Shown here one piece after another: positions 26,458 to 41,676 of a stretch of 64,000 bases of DNA. The stretch lies in assembly GCA_949987705.1 (NCBI GenBank), contig CATLJY010000261.1:1-64000 (forward strand), written 5' to 3'. The position numbers were made by a program, and so were the translations under genes. The stretch comes from Thereva unica. Lineage: Eukaryota; Arthropoda; Insecta; Diptera; Therevidae. The notes under the pieces are model-generated. The model saw nothing but the letters and a program-made list of their open reading frames with translations, made no database searches and was not told the DNA's origin. Within the stretch, counting starts at the first letter, position 1, and each line of letters begins with the position of its first letter.

Positions 26458-28064
26458 GAGTTTCATACATTGAATACATCGAAAATAACTTGAAATCACT
26501 TAATTCATCGAAATTAAGTTACATTCATCGAATACATCGAAAATAAGTTAAATTCACTTAATTCATCGAAATTGAGTTTCATACATCGAATACATCGAAA
26601 ATAAGTTAAATTCACTTAATTCATCGAAATTAAGTTACATTCATCGAATACATCGAAAATAAGTTAAATTCACTTAATTCATCGAAATTGAGTTTCATAC
26701 ATCGAATACATCGAAAATAAGTTCAATTCACTTAATTCATCGAAATTAAGTTACATTCATCGAATACATCGAAAATAAGTTAAATTCACTTAATTCACCG
26801 AAATTGAGTTTCATACATCGAATACATCGAAAATAACTTGAAATCACTTAATTCATCGAAATTAAGTTACATTCATCGAATACATCGAAAATAAGTTAAA
26901 TTCACTTAATTCATCGAAATTGAGTTTCATACATCGAAAATAAGTTAAATTCACTTAATTCATCGAAATTAAGTTACATTCATCGAATACATCGAAAATA
27001 ACTTGAAATCACTTAATTCATCGAAATTAAGTTACATTCATTGAATACATCGAAAATAAGTTAAATTCACTTAATTCATCGAAATTGAGTTTCATACATC
27101 GAATACATCGAAAATAACTTGAAATTCACTTAATTCATCGAAATTAAGTTACATTCATCGAATACATCGAAAATAACTTGAAATCACTTAATTCATCGAA
27201 ATTAAGTTACATTCATCGAATACATCGAAAATAAGTTAAATTCACTTAATTCATCGAAATTGAGTTTCATACATCGAATACATCGAAAATAAGTTAAATT
27301 CACTTAATTCATCGAAATTGAGTTACATTCATCGAATACATCGAAAATAAGTTAAATTCACTTAATTCATCGAAATTGAGTTTCATACATCGAATTCATC
27401 GAAAATAACTTGAAATCACTTAATTCATCGAAATTAAGTTACATTCATCGAATACATCGAAAATAAGTTCAATTCACTTAATTCATCGAAATTAAGTTAC
27501 ATTCATCGAATACATCGAAAATAAGTTAAATTCACTTAATTCATCGAAATTGAGTTTCATACATTGAATACATCGAAAATAACTTGAAATCACTTAATTC
27601 ATCGAAATTAAGTTACATTCATCGAATACATCGAAAATAAGTTAAATTCACTTAATTCATCGAAATTGAGTTTCATACATCGAATACATCGAAAATAAGT
27701 TAAATTCACTTAATTCATCGAAATTAAGTTACATTCATCGAATACATCGAAAATAAGTTAAATTCACTTAATTCATCGAAATTGAGTTTCATACATCGAA
27801 TACATCGAAAATAAGTTCAATTCACTTAATTCATCGAAATTAAGTTACATTCATCGAATACATCGAAAATAAGTTAAATTCACTTAATTCACCGAAATTG
27901 AGTTTCATACATCGAATACATCGAAAATAACTTGAAATCACTTAATTCATCGAAATTAAGTTACATTCATCGAATACATCGAAAATAAGTTAAATTCACT
28001 TAATTCATCGAAATTGAGTTTCATACATCGAAAATAAGTTAAATTCACTTAATTCATCGAAATT
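26404..28064 (+). repeat. 3504-bp offset repeat, copy 2
   Basis: Second copy of 22900-24560. It ends near 28064 where a B monomer with the unique ATATATCGAAAAT (28082) follows instead of an A monomer. Confidence 0.78.
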
Positions 28065-28554
28065 GAGTTTCATACATCGAATATATCGAAAATAAGTTCA
28101 ATTCACTTAATTCATCGAAATTAAGTTACATTCATCGAATACATCGAAAATAAGTTAAATTCACTTAATTCATCGAAATTGAGTTTCATACATCGAATAC
28201 ATCGAAAATAAGTTAAATTCACTTAATTCATCGAAATTGAGTTACATTCATCGAATACATCGAAAATAAGTTAAATTCACTTAATTCACCGAAATTGAGT
28301 TTCATACATCGAATACATCGAAAATAACTTGAAATCACTTAATTCATCGAAATTAAGTTACATTCATCGAATACATCGAAAATAAGTTAAATTCACTTAA
28401 TTCATCGAAATTGAGTTTCATACATCGAAAATAAGTTAAATTCACTTAATTCATCGAAATTGAGTTTCATACATCGAATACATCGAAAATAAGTTCAATT
28501 CACTTAATTCATCGAAATTAAGTTACATTCATCGAATACATCGAAAATAAGTTA

Positions 28555-29527
28555 AATTCACTTAATTCATCGAAATTGAGTTTCATACATCGAATACATC
28601 GAAAATAAGTTAAATTCACTTAATTCATCGAAATTGAGTTTCATACATCGAAAATAAGTTAAATTCACTTAATTCATCGAAATTAAGTTACATTCATCGA
28701 ATACATCGAAAATAAGTTAAATTCACTTAATTCATCGAAATTAAGTTACATTCATCGAATACATCGAAAATAAGTTAAATTCACTTAATTCATCGAAATT
28801 GAGTTTCATACATCGAATACATCGAAAATAAGTTCAATTCACTTAATTCATCGAAATTAAGTTACATTCATCGAATACATCGAAAATAAGTTAATTAAAT
28901 TCACTTAATTCATCGAAATTAAGTTACATTCATCGAATACATCGAAAATAAGTTAAATTCACTTAATTCATCGAAATTGAGTTTCATACATCGAAAATAA
29001 GTTAAATTCACTTAATTCATCGAAATTAAGTTACATTCATCGAATACATCGAAAATAAGTTAAATTCACTTAATTCATCGAAATTAAGTTACATTCATCG
29101 AATACATCGAAAATAAGTTAAATTCACTTAATTCATCGAAATTGAGTTTCATACATCGAATACATCGAAAATAAGTTCAATTCACTTAATTCATCGAAAT
29201 TAAGTTACATTCATCGAATACATCGAAAATAAGTTAAATTCACTTAATTCATCGAAATTGAGTTTCATACATCGAATACATCGAAAATAACTTGAAATCA
29301 CTTAATTCATCGAAATTAAGTTACATTCATTGAATACATCGAAAATAAGTTCAATTCACTTAATTCATCGAAATTGAGTTACATTCATCGAATACATCGA
29401 AAATAAGTTAAATTCACTTAATTCATCGAAATTGAGTTTCATACATCGAATACATCGAAAATAACTTGAAATTCACTTAATTCATCGAAATTAAGTTACA
29501 TTCATCGAATACATCGAAAATAACTTG
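28555..29527 (+). repeat. 973-bp tandem duplication, copy 1
   Basis: Marked by a 4-base insertion giving AAGTTAATTAAATTC (TTAATTAAAT at 28891 and 29864). The only two copies of this insertion in the window are 973 bases apart, and flanking monomers agree in order between the copies, so this is a direct tandem duplication. 973 is seventeen monomers minus 13, explained by two 9-bp deletions, the 4-base insertion and one extra T in a CTTGAAATTCAC monomer. Confidence 0.85.
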
Positions 29528-30519
29528 AAATCACTTAATTCATCGAAATTGAGTTTCATACATCGAATACATCGAAAATAAGTTAAATTCACTTAATTCA
29601 TCGAAATTGAGTTTCATACATCGAAAATAAGTTAAATTCACTTAATTCATCGAAATTAAGTTACATTCATCGAATACATCGAAAATAAGTTAAATTCACT
29701 TAATTCATCGAAATTAAGTTACATTCATCGAATACATCGAAAATAAGTTAAATTCACTTAATTCATCGAAATTGAGTTTCATACATCGAATACATCGAAA
29801 ATAAGTTCAATTCACTTAATTCATCGAAATTAAGTTACATTCATCGAATACATCGAAAATAAGTTAATTAAATTCACTTAATTCATCGAAATTAAGTTAC
29901 ATTCATCGAATACATCGAAAATAAGTTAAATTCACTTAATTCATCGAAATTGAGTTTCATACATCGAAAATAAGTTAAATTCACTTAATTCATCGAAATT
30001 AAGTTACATTCATCGAATACATCGAAAATAAGTTAAATTCACTTAATTCATCGAAATTAAGTTACATTCATCGAATACATCGAAAATAAGTTAAATTCAC
30101 TTAATTCATCGAAATTGAGTTTCATACATCGAATACATCGAAAATAAGTTCAATTCACTTAATTCATCGAAATTAAGTTACATTCATCGAATACATCGAA
30201 AATAAGTTAAATTCACTTAATTCATCGAAATTGAGTTTCATACATCGAATACATCGAAAATAACTTGAAATCACTTAATTCATCGAAATTAAGTTACATT
30301 CATTGAATACATCGAAAATAAGTTCAATTCACTTAATTCATCGAAATTGAGTTACATTCATCGAATACATCGAAAATAAGTTAAATTCACTTAATTCATC
30401 GAAATTGAATTTCATACATCGAATACATCGAAAATAACTTGAAATTCACTTAATTCATCGAAATTAAGTTACATTCATCGAATACATCGAAAATAACTTG
30501 AAATCACTTAATTCATCGA
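29528..30519 (+). repeat. 973-bp tandem duplication, copy 2
   Basis: Second copy, followed to about 30519, where the first copy reads CGAAATTGAG and this one CGAAATCAAG. It carries one private change, GAAATTGAATTTC at about 30409 instead of GAAATTGAGTTTC. Confidence 0.83.
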
Positions 30520-33500
30520 AATCAAGTTACATTCATCGAATTCATCGAAAATAACTTGAAATCACTTAATTCATCGAAATTAAGTTACATTCATCGAATA
30601 CATCGAAAATAAGTTCAATTCACTTAATTCATCGAAATTGAGTTACATTCATCGAATACATCGAAAATAAGTTAAATTCACTTAATTCATCGAAATTGAG
30701 TTTCATACATCGAATACATCGAAAATAACTTGAAATCACTTAATTCATCGAAATTAAGTTACATTCATCGAGTACATCGAAAATAAGTTAAATTCACTTA
30801 ATTCATCGAAATTGAGTTTCATACATCGAATACATCGAAAATAACTTAAATTCACTTAATTCACCGAAATTAAGTTATATTCATCGAATACATCGAAAAT
30901 AAGTTAAATTCACTTAATTCATCGAAATTGAGTTTCATACATCGAAAATAACTTAAATTCACTTAATTCATCGAAATCAAGTTACATTCATCGAATACAT
31001 CGAAAATAACTTGAAATCACTTAATTCATCGAAATCAAGTTACATTCATCGAATTCATCGAAAATAACTTGAAATCACTTAATTCATCGAAATTAAGTTA
31101 CATTCATCGAATACATCGAAAATAAGTTCAATTCACTTAATTCATCGAAATTGAGTTACATTCATCGAATACATCGAAAATAAGTTAAATTCACTTAATT
31201 CATCGAAATTGAGTTTCATACATCGAATACATCGAAAATAACTTGAAATCACTTAATTCATCGAAATTAAGTTACATTCATCGAATACATCGAAAATAAG
31301 TTAAATTCACTTAATTCATCGAAATTGAGTTTCATACATCGAATACATCGAAAATAAGTTAAATTCACTTAATTCATCGAAATTGAGTTACATTCATCGA
31401 ATACATCGAAAATAAGTTAAATTCACTTAATTCATCGAAATTGAGTTTCATACATCGAATTCATCGAAAATAACTTGAAATCACTTAATTCATCGAAATT
31501 AAGTTACATTCATCGAATACATCGAAAATAAGTTCAATTCACTTAATTCATCGAAATTAAGTTACATTCATCGAATACATCGAAAATAAGTTAAATTCAC
31601 TTAATTCATCGAAATTGAGTTTCATACATTGAATACATCGAAAATAACTTGAAATCACTTAATTCATCGAAATTAAGTTACATTCATCGAATACATCGAA
31701 AATAAGTTAAATTCACTTAATTCATCGAAATTGAGTTTCATACATCGAATACATCGAAAATAAGTTAAATTCACTTAATTCATCGAAATTAAGTTACATT
31801 CATCGAATACATCGAAAATAAGTTAAATTCACTTAATTCATCGAAATTGAGTTTCATACATCGAATACATCGAAAATAAGTTCAATTCACTTAATTCATC
31901 GAAATTAAGTTACATTCATCGAATACATCGAAAATAAGTTAAATTCACTTAATTCACCGAAATTGAGTTTCATACATCGAATACATCGAAAATAACTTGA
32001 AATCACTTAATTCATCGAAATTAAGTTACATTCATCGAATACATCGAAAATAAGTTAAATTCACTTAATTCATCGAAATTGAGTTTCATACATCGAAAAT
32101 AAGTTAAATTCACTTAATTCATCGAAATTAAGTTACATTCATCGAATACATCGAAAATAAGTTAAATTCACTTAATTCATCGAAATTAAGTTACATTCAT
32201 CGAATACATCGAAAATAAGTTAAATTCACTTAATTCATCGAAATTGAGTTTCATACATCGAATACATCGAAAATAAGTTCAATTCACTTAATTCATCGAA
32301 ATTAAGTTACATTCATCGAATACATCGAAAATAAGTTAAATTCACTTAATTCATCGAAATTGAGTTTCATACATCGAATACATCGAAAATAACTTGAAAT
32401 CACTTAATTCATCGAAATTAAGTTACATTCATTGAATACATCGAAAATAAGTTCAATTCACTTAATTCATCGAAATTGAGTTACATTCATCGAATACATC
32501 GAAAATAAGTTAAATTCACTTAATTCATCGAAATTGAGTTTCATACATCGAATACATCGAAAATAACTTGAAATCACTTAATTCATCGAAATTAAGTTAC
32601 ATTCATCGAATACATCGAAAATAAGTTAAATTCACTTAATTCATCGAAATTAAGTTACATTCATCGAATACATCGAAAATAAGTTAAATTCACTTAATTC
32701 ATCGAAATTGAGTTTCATACATCGAATACATCGAAAATAACTTAAATTCACTTAATTCACCGAAATTAAGTTATATTCATCGAATACATCGAAAATAAGT
32801 TAAATTCACTTAATTCATCGAAATTAAGTTACATTCATCGAATACATCGAAAATAAGTTAAATTCACTTAATTCATCGAAATTGAGTTTCATACATTGAA
32901 TACATCGAAAATAACTTGAAATCACTTAATTCATCGAAATTAAGTTACATTCATCGAATACATCGAAAATAAGTTAAATTCACTTAATTCATCGAAATTG
33001 AGTTTCATACATCGAATACATCGAAAATAAGTTAAATTCACTTAATTCATCGAAATTAAGTTACATTCATCGAATACATCGAAAATAAGTTAAATTCACT
33101 TAATTCATCGAAATTGAGTTTCATACATCGAATACATCGAAAATAAGTTCAATTCACTTAATTCATCGAAATTAAGTTACATTCATCGAATACATCGAAA
33201 ATAAGTTAAATTCACTTAATTCATCGAAATTGAGTTTCATACATCGAATACATCGAAAATAAGTTAAATTCACTTAATTCATCGAAATTAAGTTACATTC
33301 ATCGAATACATCGAAAATAAGTTAAATTCACTTAATTCATCGAAATTGAGTTTCATACATCGAATACATCGAAAATAAGTTCAATTCACTTAATTCATCG
33401 AAATTAAGTTACATTCATCGAATACATCGAAAATAAGTTAAATTCACTTAATTCATCGAAATTGAGTTTCATACATCGAAAATAAGTTAAATTCACTTAA

Positions 33501-36095
33501 TTCATCGAAATTAAGTTACATTCATCGAATACATCGAAAATAAGTTAAATTCACTTAATTCATCGAAATTGAGTTTCATACATCGAAAATAAGTTAAATT
33601 CACTTAATTCATCGAAATTAAGTTACATTCATCGAATACATCGAAAATAAGTTAAATTCACTTAATTCATCGAAATTGAGTTTCATACATCGAATACATC
33701 GAAAATAAGTTCAATTCACTTAATTCATCGAAATTAAGTTACATTCATCGAATACATCGAAAATAAGTTAAATTCACTTAATTCATCGAAATTGAGTTTC
33801 ATACATCGAATACATCGAAAATAACTTGAAATCACTTAATTCATCGAAATTAAGTTACATTCATTGAATACATCGAAAATAAGTTCAATTCACTTAATTC
33901 ATCGAAATTGAGTTACATTCATCGAATACATCGAAAATAAGTTAAATTCACTTAATTCATCGAAATTGAGTTTCATACATCGAATACATCGAAAATAACT
34001 TGAAATTCACTTAATTCATCGAAATTAAGTTACATTCATCGAATACATCGAAAATAACTTGAAATCACTTAATTCATCGAAATTGAGTTTCATACATCGA
34101 ATACATCGAAAATAAGTTAAATTCACTTAATTCATCGAAATTGAGTTTCATACATCGAATACATCGAAAATAAGTTAAATTCACTTAATTCATCGAAATT
34201 AAGTTACATTCATCGAATACATCGAAAATAAGTTAAATTCACTTAATTCATCGAAATTGAGTTTCATACATCGAATACATCGAAAATAAGTTAAATTCAC
34301 TTAATTCATCGAAATTAAGTTACATTCATCGAATACATCGAAAATAAGTTAAATTCACTTAATTCATCGAAATTGAGTTTCATACATCGAATACATCCAA
34401 AATAAGTTCAATTCACTTAATTCATCGAAATTAAGTTACATTCATCGAATACATCGAAAATAAGTTAAATTCACTTAATTCATCGAAATTGAGTTTCATA
34501 CATCGAATACATCGAAAATAACTTGAAATCACTTAATTCATCGAAATTAAGTTACATTCATCGAATACATCGAAAATAAGTTAAATTCACTTAATTCATC
34601 GAAATTGAGTTTCATACATCGAATACATCGAAAATAAGTTAAATTCACTTAATTCATCGAAATTAAGTTACATTCATCGAATACATCGAAAATAAGTTAA
34701 ATTCACTTAATTCATCGAAATTGAGTTTCATACATCGAATACATCGAAAATAAGTAATTCACTTAATTCATCGAAATTAAGTTACATTCATCGAATACAT
34801 CGAAAACAGGTTAAATTCACTTAATTCATCGAAATTGAGTTTCATACATCGAATACATCGAAAATAAGTTAAATTCACTTAATTCATCGAAATTAAGTTA
34901 CATTCATCGAATACATCGAAAATAAGTTAAATTCACTTAATTCACCGAAATTAAGTTATATTCATCGAATACATCGAAAATAAGTTAAATTCACTTAATT
35001 CATCGAAATTAAGTTACATTCATCGAATACATCGAAAATAAGTTAAATTCACTTAATTCATCGAAATCAAGTTACATTCATCGAATACATCGAAAATAAG
35101 TTAAATTCACTTAATTCATCGAAATTGAGTTACATTCATCGAATACATCGAAAATAAGTTAAATTCACTTAATTCATCGAAATTGAGTTTCATACATCGA
35201 ATACATCGAAAATAACTTGAAATCACTTAATTCATCGAAATTAAGTTACATTCATCGAATACATCGAAAATAAGTTAAATTCACTTAATTCATCGAAATT
35301 GAGTTTCTACATCGAATACATCGAAAATAAGTTCAATTCACTTAATTCATCGAAATTAAGTTACATTCATCGAATACATCGAAAATAAGTTAAATTCACT
35401 TAATTCACCGAAATTGAGTTTCATACATCGAATACATCGAAAATAACTTGAAATCACTTAATTCATCGAAATTAAGTTACATTCATCGAATACATCGAAA
35501 ATAAGTTAAATTCACTTAATTCATCGAAATTGAGTTTCATACATCGAATACATCGAAAATAAGTTAAATTCACTTAATTCATCGAAATTAAGTTACATTC
35601 ATCGAATACATCGAAAATAAGTTAAATTCACTTAATTCATCGCAATTGAGTTTCATACATCGAATACATCGAAAATAAGTTAAATTCACTTAATTCATCG
35701 AAATTAAGTTACATTCATCGAATACATCGAAAATAAGTTAAATTCACTTAATTCACCGAAATTAAGTTATATTCATCGAATACATCGAAAATAAGTTAAA
35801 TTCACTTAATTCGTCGAAATTAAGTTACATTCATCGAATACATCGAAAATAAGTTAAATTCACTTAATTCATCGAAATTGAACATCGAATACATCGAAAA
35901 TAACTTGAATTCACTTAATTCATCGAAATTAAGTTACATTCATCGAATACATCGAAAATAAGTTAAATTCACTTAATTCACCGAAATTAAGTTATATTCA
36001 TCGAATACATCGAAAATAAGTTAAATTCACTTAATTCATCGAAATTGAGTTTCATACATCGAAAATAACTTAAATTCACTTAATTCATCGAAATC
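30466..36095 (+). repeat. HOR family V, copy 1 (5630 bp)
   Basis: Directly followed by a second copy at an offset of 5630. Rare markers repeat at exactly this distance: CGAGTACATC (AGTACATCGA at 30771 and 36401), ATACATCCAA (34391 and 40021), AAGTAATTC (near 34753 and 40383), CGAAAACAGG (34801 and 40431), GAGTTTCTAC (35301 and 40931), CGCAATTGAG (35641 and 41271), TTGAACATCG (35881 and 41511). The copies start to match at 30466, right after a T/C difference. This is the largest and cleanest tandem duplication in the window. Confidence 0.88.
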
Positions 36096-39000
36096 AAGTT
36101 ACATTCATCGAATACATCGAAAATAACTTGAAATCACTTAATTCATCGAAATCAAGTTACATTCATCGAATTCATCGAAAATAACTTGAAATCACTTAAT
36201 TCATCGAAATTAAGTTACATTCATCGAATACATCGAAAATAAGTTCAATTCACTTAATTCATCGAAATTGAGTTACATTCATCGAATACATCGAAAATAA
36301 GTTAAATTCACTTAATTCATCGAAATTGAGTTTCATACATCGAATACATCGAAAATAACTTGAAATCACTTAATTCATCGAAATTAAGTTACATTCATCG
36401 AGTACATCGAAAATAAGTTAAATTCACTTAATTCATCGAAATTGAGTTTCATACATCGAATACATCGAAAATAACTTAAATTCACTTAATTCACCGAAAT
36501 TAAGTTATATTCATCGAATACATCGAAAATAAGTTAAATTCACTTAATTCATCGAAATTGAGTTTCATACATCGAAAATAACTTAAATTCACTTAATTCA
36601 TCGAAATCAAGTTACATTCATCGAATACATCGAAAATAACTTGAAATCACTTAATTCATCGAAATCAAGTTACATTCATCGAATTCATCGAAAATAACTT
36701 GAAATCACTTAATTCATCGAAATTAAGTTACATTCATCGAATACATCGAAAATAAGTTCAATTCACTTAATTCATCGAAATTGAGTTACATTCATCGAAT
36801 ACATCGAAAATAAGTTAAATTCACTTAATTCATCGAAATTGAGTTTCATACATCGAATACATCGAAAATAACTTGAAATCACTTAATTCATCGAAATTAA
36901 GTTACATTCATCGAATACATCGAAAATAAGTTAAATTCACTTAATTCATCGAAATTGAGTTTCATACATCGAATACATCGAAAATAAGTTAAATTCACTT
37001 AATTCATCGAAATTGAGTTACATTCATCGAATACATCGAAAATAAGTTAAATTCACTTAATTCATCGAAATTGAGTTTCATACATCGAATTCATCGAAAA
37101 TAACTTGAAATCACTTAATTCATCGAAATTAAGTTACATTCATCGAATACATCGAAAATAAGTTCAATTCACTTAATTCATCGAAATTAAGTTACATTCA
37201 TCGAATACATCGAAAATAAGTTAAATTCACTTAATTCATCGAAATTGAGTTTCATACATTGAATACATCGAAAATAACTTGAAATCACTTAATTCATCGA
37301 AATTAAGTTACATTCATCGAATACATCGAAAATAAGTTAAATTCACTTAATTCATCGAAATTGAGTTTCATACATCGAATACATCGAAAATAAGTTAAAT
37401 TCACTTAATTCATCGAAATTAAGTTACATTCATCGAATACATCGAAAATAAGTTAAATTCACTTAATTCATCGAAATTGAGTTTCATACATCGAATACAT
37501 CGAAAATAAGTTCAATTCACTTAATTCATCGAAATTAAGTTACATTCATCGAATACATCGAAAATAAGTTAAATTCACTTAATTCACCGAAATTGAGTTT
37601 CATACATCGAATACATCGAAAATAACTTGAAATCACTTAATTCATCGAAATTAAGTTACATTCATCGAATACATCGAAAATAAGTTAAATTCACTTAATT
37701 CATCGAAATTGAGTTTCATACATCGAAAATAAGTTAAATTCACTTAATTCATCGAAATTAAGTTACATTCATCGAATACATCGAAAATAAGTTAAATTCA
37801 CTTAATTCATCGAAATTAAGTTACATTCATCGAATACATCGAAAATAAGTTAAATTCACTTAATTCATCGAAATTGAGTTTCATACATCGAATACATCGA
37901 AAATAAGTTCAATTCACTTAATTCATCGAAATTAAGTTACATTCATCGAATACATCGAAAATAAGTTAAATTCACTTAATTCATCGAAATTGAGTTTCAT
38001 ACATCGAATACATCGAAAATAACTTGAAATCACTTAATTCATCGAAATTAAGTTACATTCATTGAATACATCGAAAATAAGTTCAATTCACTTAATTCAT
38101 CGAAATTGAGTTACATTCATCGAATACATCGAAAATAAGTTAAATTCACTTAATTCATCGAAATTGAGTTTCATACATCGAATACATCGAAAATAACTTG
38201 AAATCACTTAATTCATCGAAATTAAGTTACATTCATCGAATACATCGAAAATAAGTTAAATTCACTTAATTCATCGAAATTAAGTTACATTCATCGAATA
38301 CATCGAAAATAAGTTAAATTCACTTAATTCATCGAAATTGAGTTTCATACATCGAATACATCGAAAATAACTTAAATTCACTTAATTCACCGAAATTAAG
38401 TTATATTCATCGAATACATCGAAAATAAGTTAAATTCACTTAATTCATCGAAATTAAGTTACATTCATCGAATACATCGAAAATAAGTTAAATTCACTTA
38501 ATTCATCGAAATTGAGTTTCATACATTGAATACATCGAAAATAACTTGAAATCACTTAATTCATCGAAATTAAGTTACATTCATCGAATACATCGAAAAT
38601 AAGTTAAATTCACTTAATTCATCGAAATTGAGTTTCATACATCGAATACATCGAAAATAAGTTAAATTCACTTAATTCATCGAAATTAAGTTACATTCAT
38701 CGAATACATCGAAAATAAGTTAAATTCACTTAATTCATCGAAATTGAGTTTCATACATCGAATACATCGAAAATAAGTTCAATTCACTTAATTCATCGAA
38801 ATTAAGTTACATTCATCGAATACATCGAAAATAAGTTAAATTCACTTAATTCATCGAAATTGAGTTTCATACATCGAATACATCGAAAATAAGTTAAATT
38901 CACTTAATTCATCGAAATTAAGTTACATTCATCGAATACATCGAAAATAAGTTAAATTCACTTAATTCATCGAAATTGAGTTTCATACATCGAATACATC

Positions 39001-41676
39001 GAAAATAAGTTCAATTCACTTAATTCATCGAAATTAAGTTACATTCATCGAATACATCGAAAATAAGTTAAATTCACTTAATTCATCGAAATTGAGTTTC
39101 ATACATCGAAAATAAGTTAAATTCACTTAATTCATCGAAATTAAGTTACATTCATCGAATACATCGAAAATAAGTTAAATTCACTTAATTCATCGAAATT
39201 GAGTTTCATACATCGAAAATAAGTTAAATTCACTTAATTCATCGAAATTAAGTTACATTCATCGAATACATCGAAAATAAGTTAAATTCACTTAATTCAT
39301 CGAAATTGAGTTTCATACATCGAATACATCGAAAATAAGTTCAATTCACTTAATTCATCGAAATTAAGTTACATTCATCGAATACATCGAAAATAAGTTA
39401 AATTCACTTAATTCATCGAAATTGAGTTTCATACATCGAATACATCGAAAATAACTTGAAATCACTTAATTCATCGAAATTAAGTTACATTCATTGAATA
39501 CATCGAAAATAAGTTCAATTCACTTAATTCATCGAAATTGAGTTACATTCATCGAATACATCGAAAATAAGTTAAATTCACTTAATTCATCGAAATTGAG
39601 TTTCATACATCGAATACATCGAAAATAACTTGAAATTCACTTAATTCATCGAAATTAAGTTACATTCATCGAATACATCGAAAATAACTTGAAATCACTT
39701 AATTCATCGAAATTGAGTTTCATACATCGAATACATCGAAAATAAGTTAAATTCACTTAATTCATCGAAATTGAGTTTCATACATCGAATACATCGAAAA
39801 TAAGTTAAATTCACTTAATTCATCGAAATTAAGTTACATTCATCGAATACATCGAAAATAAGTTAAATTCACTTAATTCATCGAAATTGAGTTTCATACA
39901 TCGAATACATCGAAAATAAGTTAAATTCACTTAATTCATCGAAATTAAGTTACTTTCATCGAATACATCGAAAATAAGTTAAATTCACTTAATTCATCGA
40001 AATTGAGTTTCATACATCGAATACATCCAAAATAAGTTCAATTCACTTAATTCATCGAAATTAAGTTACATTCATCGAATACATCGAAAATAAGTTAAAT
40101 TCACTTAATTCATCGAAATTGAGTTTCATACATCGAATACATCGAAAATAACTTGAAATCACTTAATTCATCGAAATTAAGTTACATTCATCGAATACAT
40201 CGAAAATAAGTTAAATTCACTTAATTCATCGAAATTGAGTTTCATACATCGAATACATCGAAAATAAGTTAAATTCACTTAATTCATCGAAATTAAGTTA
40301 CATTCATCGAATACATCGAAAATAAGTTAAATTCACTTAATTCATCGAAATTGAGTTTCATACATCGAATACATCGAAAATAAGTAATTCACTTAATTCA
40401 TCGAAATTAAGTTACATTCATCGAATACATCGAAAACAGGTTAAATTCACTTAATTCATCGAAATTGAGTTTCATACATCGAATACATCGAAAATAAGTT
40501 AAATTCACTTAATTCATCGAAATTAAGTTACATTCATCGAATACATCGAAAATAAGTTAAATTCACTTAATTCACCGAAATTAAGTTATATTCATCGAAT
40601 ACATCGAAAATAAGTTAAATTCACTTAATTCATCGAAATTAAGTTACATTCATCGAATACATCGAAAATAAGTTAAATTCACTTAATTCATCGAAATCAA
40701 GTTACATTCATCGAATACATCGAAAATAAGTTAAATTCACTTAATTCATCGAAATTGAGTTACATTCATCGAATACATCGAAAATAAGTTAAATTCACTT
40801 AATTCATCGAAATTGAGTTTCATACATCGAATACATCGAAAATAACTTGAAATCACTTAATTCATCGAAATTAAGTTACATTCATCGAATACATCGAAAA
40901 TAAGTTAAATTCACTTAATTCATCGAAATTGAGTTTCTACATCGAATACATCGAAAATAAGTTCAATTCACTTAATTCATCGAAATTAAGTTACATTCAT
41001 CGAATACATCGAAAATAAGTTAAATTCACTTAATTCACCGAAATTGAGTTTCATACATCGAATACATCGAAAATAACTTGAAATCACTTAATTCATCGAA
41101 ATTAAGTTACATTCATCGAATACATCGAAAATAAGTTAAATTCACTTAATTCATCGAAATTGAGTTTCATACATCGAATACATCGAAAATAAGTTAAATT
41201 CACTTAATTCATCGAAATTAAGTTACATTCATCGAATACATCGAAAATAAGTTAAATTCACTTAATTCATCGCAATTGAGTTTCATACATCGAATACATC
41301 GAAAATAAGTTAAATTCACTTAATTCATCGAAATTAAGTTACATTCATCGAATACATCGAAAATAAGTTAAATTCACTTAATTCACCGAAATTAAGTTAT
41401 ATTCATCGAATACATCGAAAATAAGTTAAATTCACTTAATTCGTCGAAATTAAGTTACATTCATCGAATACATCGAAAATAAGTTAAATTCACTTAATTC
41501 ATCGAAATTGAACATCGAATACATCGAAAATAACTTGAATTCACTTAATTCATCGAAATTAAGTTACATTCATCGAATACATCGAAAATAAGTTAAATTC
41601 ACTTAATTCACCGAAATTAAGTTATATTCATCGAATACATCGAAAATAAGTTAAATTCACTTAATTCATCGAAATT
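36096..41676 (+). repeat. HOR family V, copy 2
   Basis: Matches copy 1 over about 5581 bases. The only difference I noticed in the compared stretches is TTACTTTCATC (T at 39954) against TTACATTCATC (A at 34324). It ends at 41676, where copy 1 goes to a B monomer (GAAATTGAG) and this copy to an A monomer (GAAATTAAG). Such near identity implies a recent duplication, or an assembly that placed one unit twice. Confidence 0.87.
40496..41532 (+). repeat. 1036/1037-bp duplication, copy 1
   Basis: The right part of HOR family V (CACCG, CGCAATTGAG, TTGAACATCG markers) is repeated once more at 41533-42570: CCG at 40575 and 41611, CGCAATTGAG at 41271 and 42308, AACATCG at 41511 and 42548. The offset changes from 1036 to 1037 because the copies in family V carry GAGTTTCTAC (one base deleted) and the third copy has the intact GAGTTTCATAC. 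The third copy therefore either preserves the ancestral form or was repaired. Confidence 0.83.

Noticed and set aside
28865..28900. TTAATTAA as a transposon target-site footprint
   Set aside because: The 4-base gain is a simple slippage-type insertion next to existing TTAA. No element ends or longer target duplication are present, and both copies derive from the 973-bp duplication.
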